The position numbers and the translations under genes are program-made. The notes beneath the pieces were generated by a model. It made no database searches. It saw only the letters and a program-made list of their open reading frames with translations, and had not been told where the DNA came from. Positions 37,015 through 44,341 of a DNA stretch of 64,000 bases are shown here, piece by piece. Position 1 is the stretch's first letter. Every line of letters starts with the position of its first letter. The stretch comes from an uncultured Methylomonas sp. (GTDB lineage: Bacteria > Pseudomonadota > Gammaproteobacteria > Methylococcales > Methylomonadaceae): NCBI GenBank assembly GCA_936941155.1, contig CAKZJE010000073.1, positions 1 to 64,000 of the forward strand, in the 5' to 3' direction.

Positions 37015-38061
37015 TTACTTTTTAAACGAAATAAACTCCCGCAGCGGCGAGCCATGTTTCCACATAAACGCCTCGGTGTAATAGTGCATCAACGATAAAT
37101 AGCCCACCAAACCCAGCGTAATCGCTTTGCGGATTTCCACATCAAACAATGCTTTGCTAATAAAGCTAATAAAATCATCACCATACACTTGCAATACCAA
37201 CGTTAAAAATGCTGACACCAACGGCAACACTAAAAACACATGGATATTGCAACGTTTCGCACTTTTATAAATCCAATTTTCCGGCTTTCCTGCGTGTTTG
37301 TTGTAATCATGGGTGACATAAAAAATATACGCCGTTGCATCATGCACCAAACGTGGCATTAAAATCGCCAAAAAATAATAATGGTGAATATATAAATAAA
37401 AACTGCCTAACACCAATAAAGTATTCGCCCATAAAAACATTTCTCCCATCGGGTTTTTGATATAGCGATGGCAAAAAGCGGTGACAAAAACCAAGCAAAC
37501 ACATAAGGTTGCAGCCGTGTATTTAATCCATTCGGCTTGCTGCGCATTGACGGTATCTTTTAAAAACATGCCCATATAAATGAAAATGCCTGCGCCTATG
37601 CTGAACCATAAGAGTAGATAAAACAATCGGTTAGATAAGCGATAAACGCCGCGACCTATGCCGATTTGCTGTTTTAAGACGTGATACACCGTCCAGCACG
37701 CGGTGATGATGTAGAGCACAAAGTAAGGAATAACTAAGCTGCCAATTCCAAAAAATACGATGATAAAGACTGTCATCCAGATGAGTTTGCGCTTGTAAAA
37801 TTCCAAATAACTGCGATTGCTGACTAAGAGAACGCTGCTGGCAATGATGTGCGGTGTGCCAAACAGGATTTGAAACAGGAGAAAATGTGCGGGGCTGCTG
37901 GGGAGGTTTTCTAGCAATCGCCCGTTTAAAAAAAACGTGTCGCCCAGTTGCAAAAGCAAACAGAGCGGGATAATGCCGTATAAACCGAGTAATACACGAA
38001 AAGAAACCGATAGTTTTCTTTCACGCGCTTGATTGTGAATAATGATGCTTGCAGGGGTCAT
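37015..38061 (-). CDS. Polytopic membrane protein of unknown function
   Basis: 348 residues with about nine predicted membrane helices and no signal peptide. Conserved-looking histidines sit in helices: FGTPHIIASSVLL, TACWTVYHVLKQQ, YIHHYYFLAILMPRLVHDA, YVTHDYNKH and LMHYYTEAFMWKHGSPLRE. The last motif (HYY...W then SPLRE) recurs in uncharacterised bacterial membrane proteins and is reminiscent of membrane di-iron or carotenoid-cleaving enzymes, but no firm assignment is possible. It stands alone on the minus strand. Confidence 0.8.
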   Translation of the reverse strand: MTPASIIIHNQARERKLSVSFRVLLGLYGIIPLCLLLQLGDTFFLNGRLLENLPSSPAHFLLFQILFGTPHIIASSVLLVSNRSYLEFYKRKLIWMTVFIIVFFGIGSLVIPYFVLYIITACWTVYHVLKQQIGIGRGVYRLSNRLFYLLLWFSIGAGIFIYMGMFLKDTVNAQQAEWIKYTAATLCVCLVFVTAFCHRYIKNPMGEMFLWANTLLVLGSFYLYIHHYYFLAILMPRLVHDATAYIFYVTHDYNKHAGKPENWIYKSAKRCNIHVFLVLPLVSAFLTLVLQVYGDDFISFISKALFDVEIRKAITLGLVGYLSLMHYYTEAFMWKHGSPLREFISFKK

Positions 38062-38250
38062 AAGTGCCCTCTTATTGTTTTAGTTTTTGGTTAAGTTTCA
38101 GGTTTTACATTGATTCGATAAGGTGTTTTTTATAGTTTTTTCGATAAACCTCCGTGACTTTTTATATTGTCGAGTGATTTAAAGGGATTGTGTGATTTCA
38201 GAGGGTTATTTTAAATGAGCATAAATGACAATATTGAGATTAACGAAATC

Positions 38251-38562
38251 TTATCTTTCATGCAATTCTTCTCTGGAATGCTCGCTAATAGTATTTATTT
38301 CAATGAGATGATATTGATCTTCTTCATTAATCGGTAATAATTTTTCTAATAACGTTTCTGGTGCAATATCTTGTTCATTTGGCCATGTTATTGCACCGTA
38401 TAAAATATCAACCTGATTAAAATAATGGATGTTTTGTAATTCGCGAAACATACCAAATTCTAAATAGGGTTTTACATCAAAAATGCCACATCGCCCGTCT
38501 TCAATTTCAACATAAAGTTGATAATCGGCTAAAGGTTTTACTGTTTTTACATCCCAATACAT
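38251..38562 (-). CDS. DUF2442-domain protein
   Basis: 103 residues. The DUF2442 pattern is visible: VKTVKPLADYQLYVEIEDGR, a FDVKPYLEFGMFRELQN segment and ITWPNEQDIAPETLLEKLL. Such proteins are usually paired with DUF4160 toxin-like proteins, but here the preceding gene encodes a YafQ-type toxin instead and no DUF4160 gene is seen. The 30-bp spacing to the YafQ gene suggests the same transcript. Putative regulator or antitoxin. Confidence 0.8.
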   Translation of the reverse strand: MYWDVKTVKPLADYQLYVEIEDGRCGIFDVKPYLEFGMFRELQNIHYFNQVDILYGAITWPNEQDIAPETLLEKLLPINEEDQYHLIEINTISEHSREELHER

Positions 38563-38591
38563 CAGTCTATACCTAGAATATGAACTAATTG

Positions 38592-38873
38592 CTAAAACAA
38601 TTCACTATGCGAACCTGTTCTAACCAATGTTAAAGTCAATTCATCATTTTCTAATTTATAAATTAACAATAAATCAGGTTTGATATGGCATTCGCGGTAG
38701 CCTTTCCAATTTCCTTTTAAGACATGGTCTTTATATTTTTCAGCTAACGTTTGACCTTTTGACAACATTTCAATGACGGATAAAAGCTCATTGATTGTTT
38801 CTGAATTGACAGAACTAATTAATCGTTTATAGTCTTGTTTAAACTTTTTAGACCAAAAAATTGTTTTTGTCAT
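38592..38873 (-). CDS. YafQ-type (RelE superfamily) mRNA interferase toxin
   Basis: 93 residues, the usual length. The sequence follows the YafQ family: KKFKQDYKRL, DHVLKGNWKGYRECHIKPDL, LLIYKLEND and LVRTGSHSELF, with the catalytic-type His residues (DH, CHIKPD, SHSELF) and the C-terminal SHSELF intact. Members cleave mRNA at the ribosome. The gene starts five bases after the stop of the antitoxin gene. Confidence 0.93.
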   Translation of the reverse strand: MTKTIFWSKKFKQDYKRLISSVNSETINELLSVIEMLSKGQTLAEKYKDHVLKGNWKGYRECHIKPDLLLIYKLENDELTLTLVRTGSHSELF

Positions 38874-38878
38874 GTTAG

Positions 38879-39091
38879 TTAAACTTGGGCTAATTTGCGC
38901 AGTTCTTCGATAGAAGTCATTTCTACTTCGCCACGCTCAACCGCTTCAATGGCTAATAACGTTTCTTGATTCGGTTGTTGATACCCAGTAAAAAACCGAG
39001 CTTCTGTGATAAAACTTTGTTCGATTTCTTGAATGCGTTGTTTTAAAAACGCTTGTGGCAAGGTATCAGGAACGTTGATTGTGATTTGCAT
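38879..39091 (-). CDS. Antitoxin of the YafQ-type pair
   Basis: 70 residues, directly upstream of the toxin gene (5 bp apart). The N-terminus MQITINVPDTLPQAFLKQRI resembles short ribbon-helix-helix-like antitoxins and the acidic C-terminus (EAVERGEVEMTSIEELRKL) is typical of toxin-wrapping tails. It is expected to neutralise the toxin and autoregulate the operon. Not of DinJ type by sequence. Confidence 0.82.
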   Translation of the reverse strand: MQITINVPDTLPQAFLKQRIQEIEQSFITEARFFTGYQQPNQETLLAIEAVERGEVEMTSIEELRKLAQV

Positions 39092-39107
39092 GATGATTAC
39101 CTAAAAT

Positions 39108-40517
39108 TTAAGCAACTATTTCAGAAAATGATAAATCACCCGCTAAAAAACTAACCAATTTATCACCATCCCATAATTCAATATCATGCGATTCGGCTAA
39201 TTTAATCGCACTGTTTAAAAATGAACTGTTGGTGATAACTACGCCATAATCTCCGGCATAATGACCCATTGCGCCGACTACTTCCTGAACTGCTTTTAGA
39301 TTAACTTTTGATTTAAAGCGTTTACATTGCACAATGATTCGGCTGCCTTCGCTATTTTCCAGAATTAAATCTGCGCCAAAGTCGCCTGTTGTCGGTGTTG
39401 ATTCTACTTTGAATCCCATTGCGGCGAATTTATCTTGTAATAAGTTTTCAAATTCTACGCCGGATAATTCATCTATTTTGGAAAAATCAATTGAAAGTGT
39501 TGATTTTAAGCGATTTCTTTGCTCTAAGCGTTTAATATCGGCTTGGAGGATGGGAATAGAAGGATGATAAGGCTCTTGTTTAATCAATTGCTCGGTTAAT
39601 TTAACAGCCCATTCTAAGTTATTTAGTTTTACAGCATTAGTTGCCAAAAGACTTAGTGTATTTGGATTGTTAAATACACTTTGGTCTATTTCATATAATT
39701 TCAAAGCACTCTCTATTGCTCCCATATTAATGAATAATTCACCTACAAAATCAAATTGTTCAAAATTAATATCCTTTTTAATGCTAGTAAGAAACCATGG
39801 ATTTAAAATATAAGAAATAACATTACTTAAAGCTTCTGTGTAGTGTTTTTGTTTTACTAATTTATTAATTAATTTTTCTATATCATCTTCACTGCAATAA
39901 AAAGCACAAAAATAATTAATTTTTAAATTAGATTCCATTGCTTTTGAACAGGCATCTAATAGACGGTTATATAGAAGAATTTCCTCGTCATCATAAGGAC
40001 ATCCTTCTTTAGGTCTATTTCTGTTTTGAAATATCCTACAATTTTCACGAGCATAAAAATATTTTTTCAAGTAAGAATTAACCTGAATATATTCTAAAGG
40101 CTTTTTATTTTTAGTTTCCAGCATAATTAAAGCCTGCTGAGTTTCTGGCAAAAGTTCAAAACATAAATCTAACAATTGACCTATTTTTTTTAATTCTGGC
40201 AGTATTTCATTGACTCTTTGCTCTGCAAAAGCCAACACTTCTTCTTCTTTAGCTGATTCTTCCTTGGCTTTAATTTCAGCTTCTATTTTAGCTTTAGTTT
40301 CGGCTTCCGCTCTCACCTTAGCATCTTCTATAGCTTTAGCCGCAGATTTTTGTTTCCCAATTGAATTCTGATACCATTTTGATAAAATTTGACGTTTGTC
40401 TTTATCAACTACATCATCGGCATTACAAGTAAAGCCAGCATTTTTTAGAACATCTAAAACTTGTTTTAATGGGATTTCAGAAATTTTTGCGTATTGTCGT
40501 ATTGTTTGCTCGCTCAT
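39108..40517 (-). CDS. Mrr-type restriction endonuclease with IF2_N-like and coiled-coil N-terminus
   Basis: 469 residues. Residues ~1-45 (EQTIRQYAKISEIPLKQVL, NAGF) are an IF2_N-like winged-helix/DNA-contacting module. Residues ~55-105 form a charged coiled coil, followed by a helical repeat-like middle region (~105-350). The C-terminal ~117 residues are an Mrr catalytic domain (PD-(D/E)XK): GVEFENLLQDKFAAMGF, then GDFGADLIL (Asp383), VQCKRFK (Gln397/Lys399) and the terminal ELWDGDKLVSFL. Catalytic residues are present. It starts one base after the stop of the HEPN gene, pointing to a two-gene defence unit. Confidence 0.88.
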   Translation of the reverse strand: MSEQTIRQYAKISEIPLKQVLDVLKNAGFTCNADDVVDKDKRQILSKWYQNSIGKQKSAAKAIEDAKVRAEAETKAKIEAEIKAKEESAKEEEVLAFAEQRVNEILPELKKIGQLLDLCFELLPETQQALIMLETKNKKPLEYIQVNSYLKKYFYARENCRIFQNRNRPKEGCPYDDEEILLYNRLLDACSKAMESNLKINYFCAFYCSEDDIEKLINKLVKQKHYTEALSNVISYILNPWFLTSIKKDINFEQFDFVGELFINMGAIESALKLYEIDQSVFNNPNTLSLLATNAVKLNNLEWAVKLTEQLIKQEPYHPSIPILQADIKRLEQRNRLKSTLSIDFSKIDELSGVEFENLLQDKFAAMGFKVESTPTTGDFGADLILENSEGSRIIVQCKRFKSKVNLKAVQEVVGAMGHYAGDYGVVITNSSFLNSAIKLAESHDIELWDGDKLVSFLAGDLSFSEIVA

Positions 40518-40518
40518 G

Positions 40519-41286
40519 TTAATCTTTCAATTTGTAATAGGTTTTCGTATTAGCAGAAAAACACACATATTTGTTTAAAATTTCAAAATACTGTTGTCCC
40601 CAAAAATCTAAACAAGAATGCGATTCTGAGCATTTCGTTTGGGTATTTCGTATAGTCTCTCTGTCTAATCCTTGTCCTTCTTTGCCATAAAACCAATTAT
40701 TCCAAATAAGATAAGGATATGCGGGTAACTCTTTTTTAATAACCTCTTCTAAAAAACCAGACATATCACAACGTTTTGGATTTTGTACTTGTTGTGCGGG
40801 AGGGATTTTAGGCAAATGCGGATAAGAGTCGTAATGGCAACATCTACGAATATACCAAATTGTTTCATCAAGGTTATCAAGTGCATATTGTTCTAATAAA
40901 GCACATCCTTCAAAATAGCGATTTTCACCATATTGATTTAGATATTTAATGAAATTTTCGACATTTTTTGGAAGTCCTAAATCAACATTTTTAATTTTTT
41001 TTACACGGCATAATAGCTCTTCAATATCGTGTCCTCCTTTTTTTGCAGAGACGGAATTAAAAAGCAATATTGCTTTCAAATATTTTTCTATTGCATGAAG
41101 GGCAGACCATAAAAACGGCTCAACTAAACCCGCTTTATAGCTCATTCTGGCGGCAATATAATCTTGGTCGGCAGTTTTTCTAAAAGACTCTATTGCAAAA
41201 TCATTGAGAACTTCTTGAATTTTTTCATCATCATAAATTGTCATATTTTTTAACTTATAAGATTGGTAGAACTCAGCAAAAACCAT
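40519..41286 (-). CDS. HEPN-domain protein coupled to the Mrr endonuclease gene
   Basis: About 256 residues from the ATG at 41286; an ATG at 41244 is an alternative and neither has a strong ribosome site. The N-terminal half (~30-160) resembles a HEPN domain: YIAARMSYKAGLVEPFLWSA, LHAIEKYLKAILLF, GHDIEELL. A short RRCCHY segment could hold the R-x(4-6)-H-type nuclease pair, but the exact fit is uncertain. The C-terminal part has several Cys (RCDMSGF, CSESHSCLDFWG) and is not recognised. It is spaced one base from the Mrr gene, which supports a common function, possibly abortive RNA cleavage. Confidence 0.7.
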   Translation of the reverse strand: MVFAEFYQSYKLKNMTIYDDEKIQEVLNDFAIESFRKTADQDYIAARMSYKAGLVEPFLWSALHAIEKYLKAILLFNSVSAKKGGHDIEELLCRVKKIKNVDLGLPKNVENFIKYLNQYGENRYFEGCALLEQYALDNLDETIWYIRRCCHYDSYPHLPKIPPAQQVQNPKRCDMSGFLEEVIKKELPAYPYLIWNNWFYGKEGQGLDRETIRNTQTKCSESHSCLDFWGQQYFEILNKYVCFSANTKTYYKLKD

Positions 41287-41307
41287 CACAAAATGAGTGC
41301 AATTATT

Positions 41308-41502
41308 TCACATATTTTCAAAACAAGGCGATTTCTGTTTCATTTGCGCTAATTCAGTTTTATCCCCCATACCTTGATAAAGCTCCATTAGCGTAACAGC
41401 CGATAATGCAATATTTTTTAGCCGGATTGTTTGTAATTGTGCAAGTGTTGCTTTATCACCATTAAACGCATGAATGAAAATATTGGTATCACATAAAATC
41501 AT
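41308..41502 (-). pseudogene. Truncated VapC-like PIN toxin
   Basis: 64 residues from the ATG at 41502. The first PIN segment is intact (MILCDTNIFIHAFNGD, then IALSAVTLMELYQGMGD), but the frame stops at residue 64, losing the second and third acidic active-site positions of a ~130-residue VapC. It follows the VapB gene (stop at 41511) in the normal antitoxin-toxin order. Probably inactive. Confidence 0.75.
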
Positions 41503-41510
41503 AAAAAACC

Positions 41511-41795
41511 TTAGCGTTGCCAAGCCTGTTTTCTAATATCGCTTAATTCTCTTGGCTGCTTTTCCCATAAGCCAAATAAATCACTGGGGTCTATCGTTTT
41601 ATCACCGCGCGTGATACCAGACTCTTGAGAATCAGAAATTGTTGCTTGATACTGCTTTTTTTTGACTCTCGTTTGATAGCTTTCAATTAATTCTTTTACA
41701 GCTTGTTCAATTAAAGATTGTTGCGTTTTTAATCCTGTTAATTGCAAAGCCTTTTTAATCAAATCTTCATCTAATTCAGATATAACTTGCATCAT
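41511..41795 (-). CDS. VapB-like antitoxin
   Basis: 94 residues. Residues ~5-45 fit the DUF2191/VapB short DNA-binding pattern (DEDLIKKALQLTG, TQQSLIEQAVKELI), followed by a Lys-rich linker and an acidic/hydrophobic tail (DPSDLFGLWEKQPRELSDI). With its toxin truncated, it would be an orphan antitoxin able to bind its own operator or a related toxin. Confidence 0.82.
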   Translation of the reverse strand: MMQVISELDEDLIKKALQLTGLKTQQSLIEQAVKELIESYQTRVKKKQYQATISDSQESGITRGDKTIDPSDLFGLWEKQPRELSDIRKQAWQR

Positions 41796-41814
41796 TTACC
41801 GCCATTCAATAACT

Positions 41815-41846
41815 GGATTAGCGAAATAATGAAATCGCGCTAATCC
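41815..41846 (-). terminator. Hairpin downstream of the aminotransferase gene
   Basis: GGATTAGCG (41815-41823) and CGCTAATCC (41838-41846) form a 9-bp stem with a 14-base loop, immediately after the minus-strand aminotransferase stop. No long U-tract. Confidence 0.5.
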
Positions 41847-41857
41847 AAAGTTTAAAT

Positions 41858-43039
41858 TTAAACCACCGCTTTAATCCGTGCTACCGCATTCATCAAATTT
41901 TCCATAGAAGTCGCAATTGACAAGCGAATATGTCCTTCCGCACCAAACGCAGAACCCGGCACAACGGCAATTCCCGCTTTATCCAGCAAATACGCGCTTA
42001 ATTCCAAATCGTTATTAATGCCGTCTAAACGCTCGATTAATTTAGTCACTTTCGGGAATAAATAAAACGTGCCATCGGTTGGTAAACACTCAACGCCATC
42101 AATTTCGTTCAACGCTGCCAAAGTTGCATCATGGCGTTTTTTAAACTGCACGTTCATCATATCAATACAAGATTGATCGCCATTTAACGCTTCTTCGGCG
42201 GCAACTTGTGAAATCGAAGTCGGATTAGAGGTGCTTTGCGATTGCACTTTGCTCATTTCTTTAATAATTGCGGCAGGGCCGCCCGCATAACCAATCCGCC
42301 AGCCGGTCATCGAATACGCTTTCGACACACCATTTAATACCATCGTGCGGTCATACAATTCTGGCGCGGCATTGAGAATATTCACGAAACTGCCTTTTTC
42401 CCACACAATATGTTCATACATATCATCGGTGGCAATCACGATGTCAGGGAATTCTTTTAAAACTTCCGCCAAACCTTTTAAATCTTCCAAATTGTAAGAA
42501 ATTCCGGTTGGATTTGACGGGCTGTTAATTACAAACAGCTTGGTTTTCGGCGTAATCGCAGCGCGTAATTGCTCAGGGGTGATTTTAAATTGTTGCGCTT
42601 GTCCGGCTTCCACAATCACAGGCACACCGTCCGCTAACAACACAATATCAGGATAAGAAACCCAATACGGCGCAGGGATAATCACTTCATCGCCAGGATT
42701 AATAAGGGCTTGCGCCAAGTTGAAAAAACTTTGCTTGCCGCCAGAGGAAACCAAAATTTGATTCAGTTGATAATCTAAGCCGTTGTCACGCTTGAATTTG
42801 GCAATTACGGCTTTTTTTAACGACGGTGTGCCGTCAACTGCGGTGTATTTGGTGAAACCTGAGTTAATCGCTTTGATGGCGGCGGCTTTGATATTGTCTG
42901 GGGTGTCAAAATCCGGTTCGCCGACGCTTAAACTAATAATATCCTTGCCTTCTGCTTTCAATTGTCCTGCTTTGGCGGCAATGGCTAAGGTTGGGGAGGG
43001 TTTTACCGCGTTGACTCGGTTAGAAAGTTTAATGCTCAT
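41858..43039 (-). CDS. Class I aspartate aminotransferase
   Basis: 393 residues. A PLP-dependent fold-type I enzyme of the AspC/AspB (subgroup I-gamma) type: SLSVGEPDFDTPDNIK, KYTAVDGTPSLKKAV, NSPSNPTGI, IATDDMYEHIVWEKG and NGVSKAYSMTGWRIGYAGG with the PLP Lys240, plus a C-terminal PGSAFGAEGHIRLS with the substrate-binding Arg. It interconverts aspartate and oxaloacetate with 2-oxoglutarate. Single-gene unit with a hairpin after it. Confidence 0.95.
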   Translation of the reverse strand: MSIKLSNRVNAVKPSPTLAIAAKAGQLKAEGKDIISLSVGEPDFDTPDNIKAAAIKAINSGFTKYTAVDGTPSLKKAVIAKFKRDNGLDYQLNQILVSSGGKQSFFNLAQALINPGDEVIIPAPYWVSYPDIVLLADGVPVIVEAGQAQQFKITPEQLRAAITPKTKLFVINSPSNPTGISYNLEDLKGLAEVLKEFPDIVIATDDMYEHIVWEKGSFVNILNAAPELYDRTMVLNGVSKAYSMTGWRIGYAGGPAAIIKEMSKVQSQSTSNPTSISQVAAEEALNGDQSCIDMMNVQFKKRHDATLAALNEIDGVECLPTDGTFYLFPKVTKLIERLDGINNDLELSAYLLDKAGIAVVPGSAFGAEGHIRLSIATSMENLMNAVARIKAVV

Positions 43040-43494
43040 AATGTCTCATGTGAAAAGGGTCAAAAACGCTGGTTATTATACGCTATGTGATACCGTATTA
43101 AACAAAATCAAAACGCGAGCGGCTGGGTAAAATGATAAAAAACGCTGTATTTTTCCTTAATTTTAGTTGTGAAAAAATAATGTATATTCTTGAATAGATT
43201 GAAAATATTTTTAGATAGATTACCTTGCACATCAAGCGAGACTTTCCTACTACGCAGATTAAGAGCTGATGTGACGCACTGTGTATAAAAGCGAATTTTA
43301 AGGATAAAACTAGCAGCAAAATTTTTTAAGACGACTGGTCGTCTGGTAAATTTTCTAAGATTAAAACAATGACCAAAATCATGCGAAACATTGGTTAAGT
43401 ATCTAACGATAAAAATATTCTGTTTGTGTGAGCCATAAATTTTCAGCAAAAAAACGTTACAATAACGGCATTATTTTTCCATTTGATCATCACG
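43040..43494. other. Non-coding divergent stretch
   Basis: 455 bases between the aminotransferase (-) and the response regulator (+). It contains a GACGAC palindrome at 43318-43354 (right arm partly decayed, GTCTGGTAAA). The several short minus-strand frames across it are AT-rich and without family resemblance. Promoters of both neighbours are expected here. Confidence 0.6.
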
Positions 43495-44133
43495 ATGAAT
43501 AACAAAATCAAAGTATTATTGATAGATGACCATGCGGTGGTGCGGGCGGGATTTCGGCTATTATTATCTTCAGCTGAAAACATCATGGTGGTGGCAGAGG
43601 CAGAACGCGCTGAACAAGCTTTAATGTTATATAGCGAACATCAACCGGATGTGGTGGTGACGGATTTGTCTATGCCGGGCATTGGTGGCTTAGAATGTAT
43701 TCGCCGCATTACACAACGCGATAGCGCGGCAAAAATTTTGGTGTTTAGTATTCACGATGAGGCGGTTTATGTGGACAGAGCCATCAGCGCAGGTGCAAAA
43801 GGTTATATCACCAAAAACAGTGCCGCTGATATTATGCTGGAGGCGATTTATGATATTGCGGCAGGGAAATCCTATATTGAAACGGGATTAGTGCTTGAAA
43901 ATAAAGCGATTCCAGACGTTTTGCCACCGCAAGCCGTGCTGAATAGTTTATCCGCGCGTGAGTTTGATATTTTTTGCTTGCTTGCAAAAGGTTTAACCGC
44001 GCATGATATTTCGCAGCAGCTTTGCCTCAGTTATAAAACAATTGCCAACTATAACACGCAGATTAAAAATAAATTTAATGTCAGTAGTGTGGTGGAGTTA
44101 GCCCATATTGCGATTGCATTAGGCATTAGCTGA
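43495..44133 (+). CDS. NarL/FixJ-family response regulator
   Basis: 212 residues from the ATG at 43495; a TTG start at 43483 is in frame but unsupported. Receiver domain (~1-118) with the acidic pair DDHAVVRAGF, phospho-acceptor Asp57 in VVVTDLSMPG and Lys107 in GYITKNSA. A LuxR-type HTH follows (~150-212; LSAREFDIFCLLAKGLTAHD, LSYKTIANYNTQIKNKF). No kinase gene is adjacent. It sits 207 bp upstream of a tpsB gene on the same strand, so it could control this TPS locus; the kinase at 11910 is the only candidate partner in view. Confidence 0.93.
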   Translation: MNNKIKVLLIDDHAVVRAGFRLLLSSAENIMVVAEAERAEQALMLYSEHQPDVVVTDLSMPGIGGLECIRRITQRDSAAKILVFSIHDEAVYVDRAISAGAKGYITKNSAADIMLEAIYDIAAGKSYIETGLVLENKAIPDVLPPQAVLNSLSAREFDIFCLLAKGLTAHDISQQLCLSYKTIANYNTQIKNKFNVSSVVELAHIAIALGIS

Positions 44134-44341
44134 GTGACATTGTGCTCTGCTGAAATAGAAAAATGCTCGTATCATTTTATGGCGGAAATGAAGTTTATCA
44201 GGAGTGCAAACTTTGCTTGCAAATCAATAGATTAGCAAATAAGCAAGCAAAGCTTGCACTCCTAAGTGGATTTGAAAATTCTATAATCCGTAAAAAACAT
44301 TGATAACCCTATTCTTTAACTACTTTGAGAAAGTAGACATT
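44134..44341. repeat. Palindrome in the response regulator-tpsB spacer
   Basis: GGAGTGCAAACTTTGC (from 44201) pairs with GCAAAGCTTGCACTCC (to 44262); an unrelated ~25-base centre separates the arms. This is the family 3 palindrome seen nine times in the window. No gene is present. Confidence 0.75.

Noticed and set aside
43098-43449. Two overlapping minus-strand frames between the aminotransferase and the response regulator
   Set aside because: AT-rich frames in repeat-bearing intergenic DNA, without ribosome sites or recognisable motifs.
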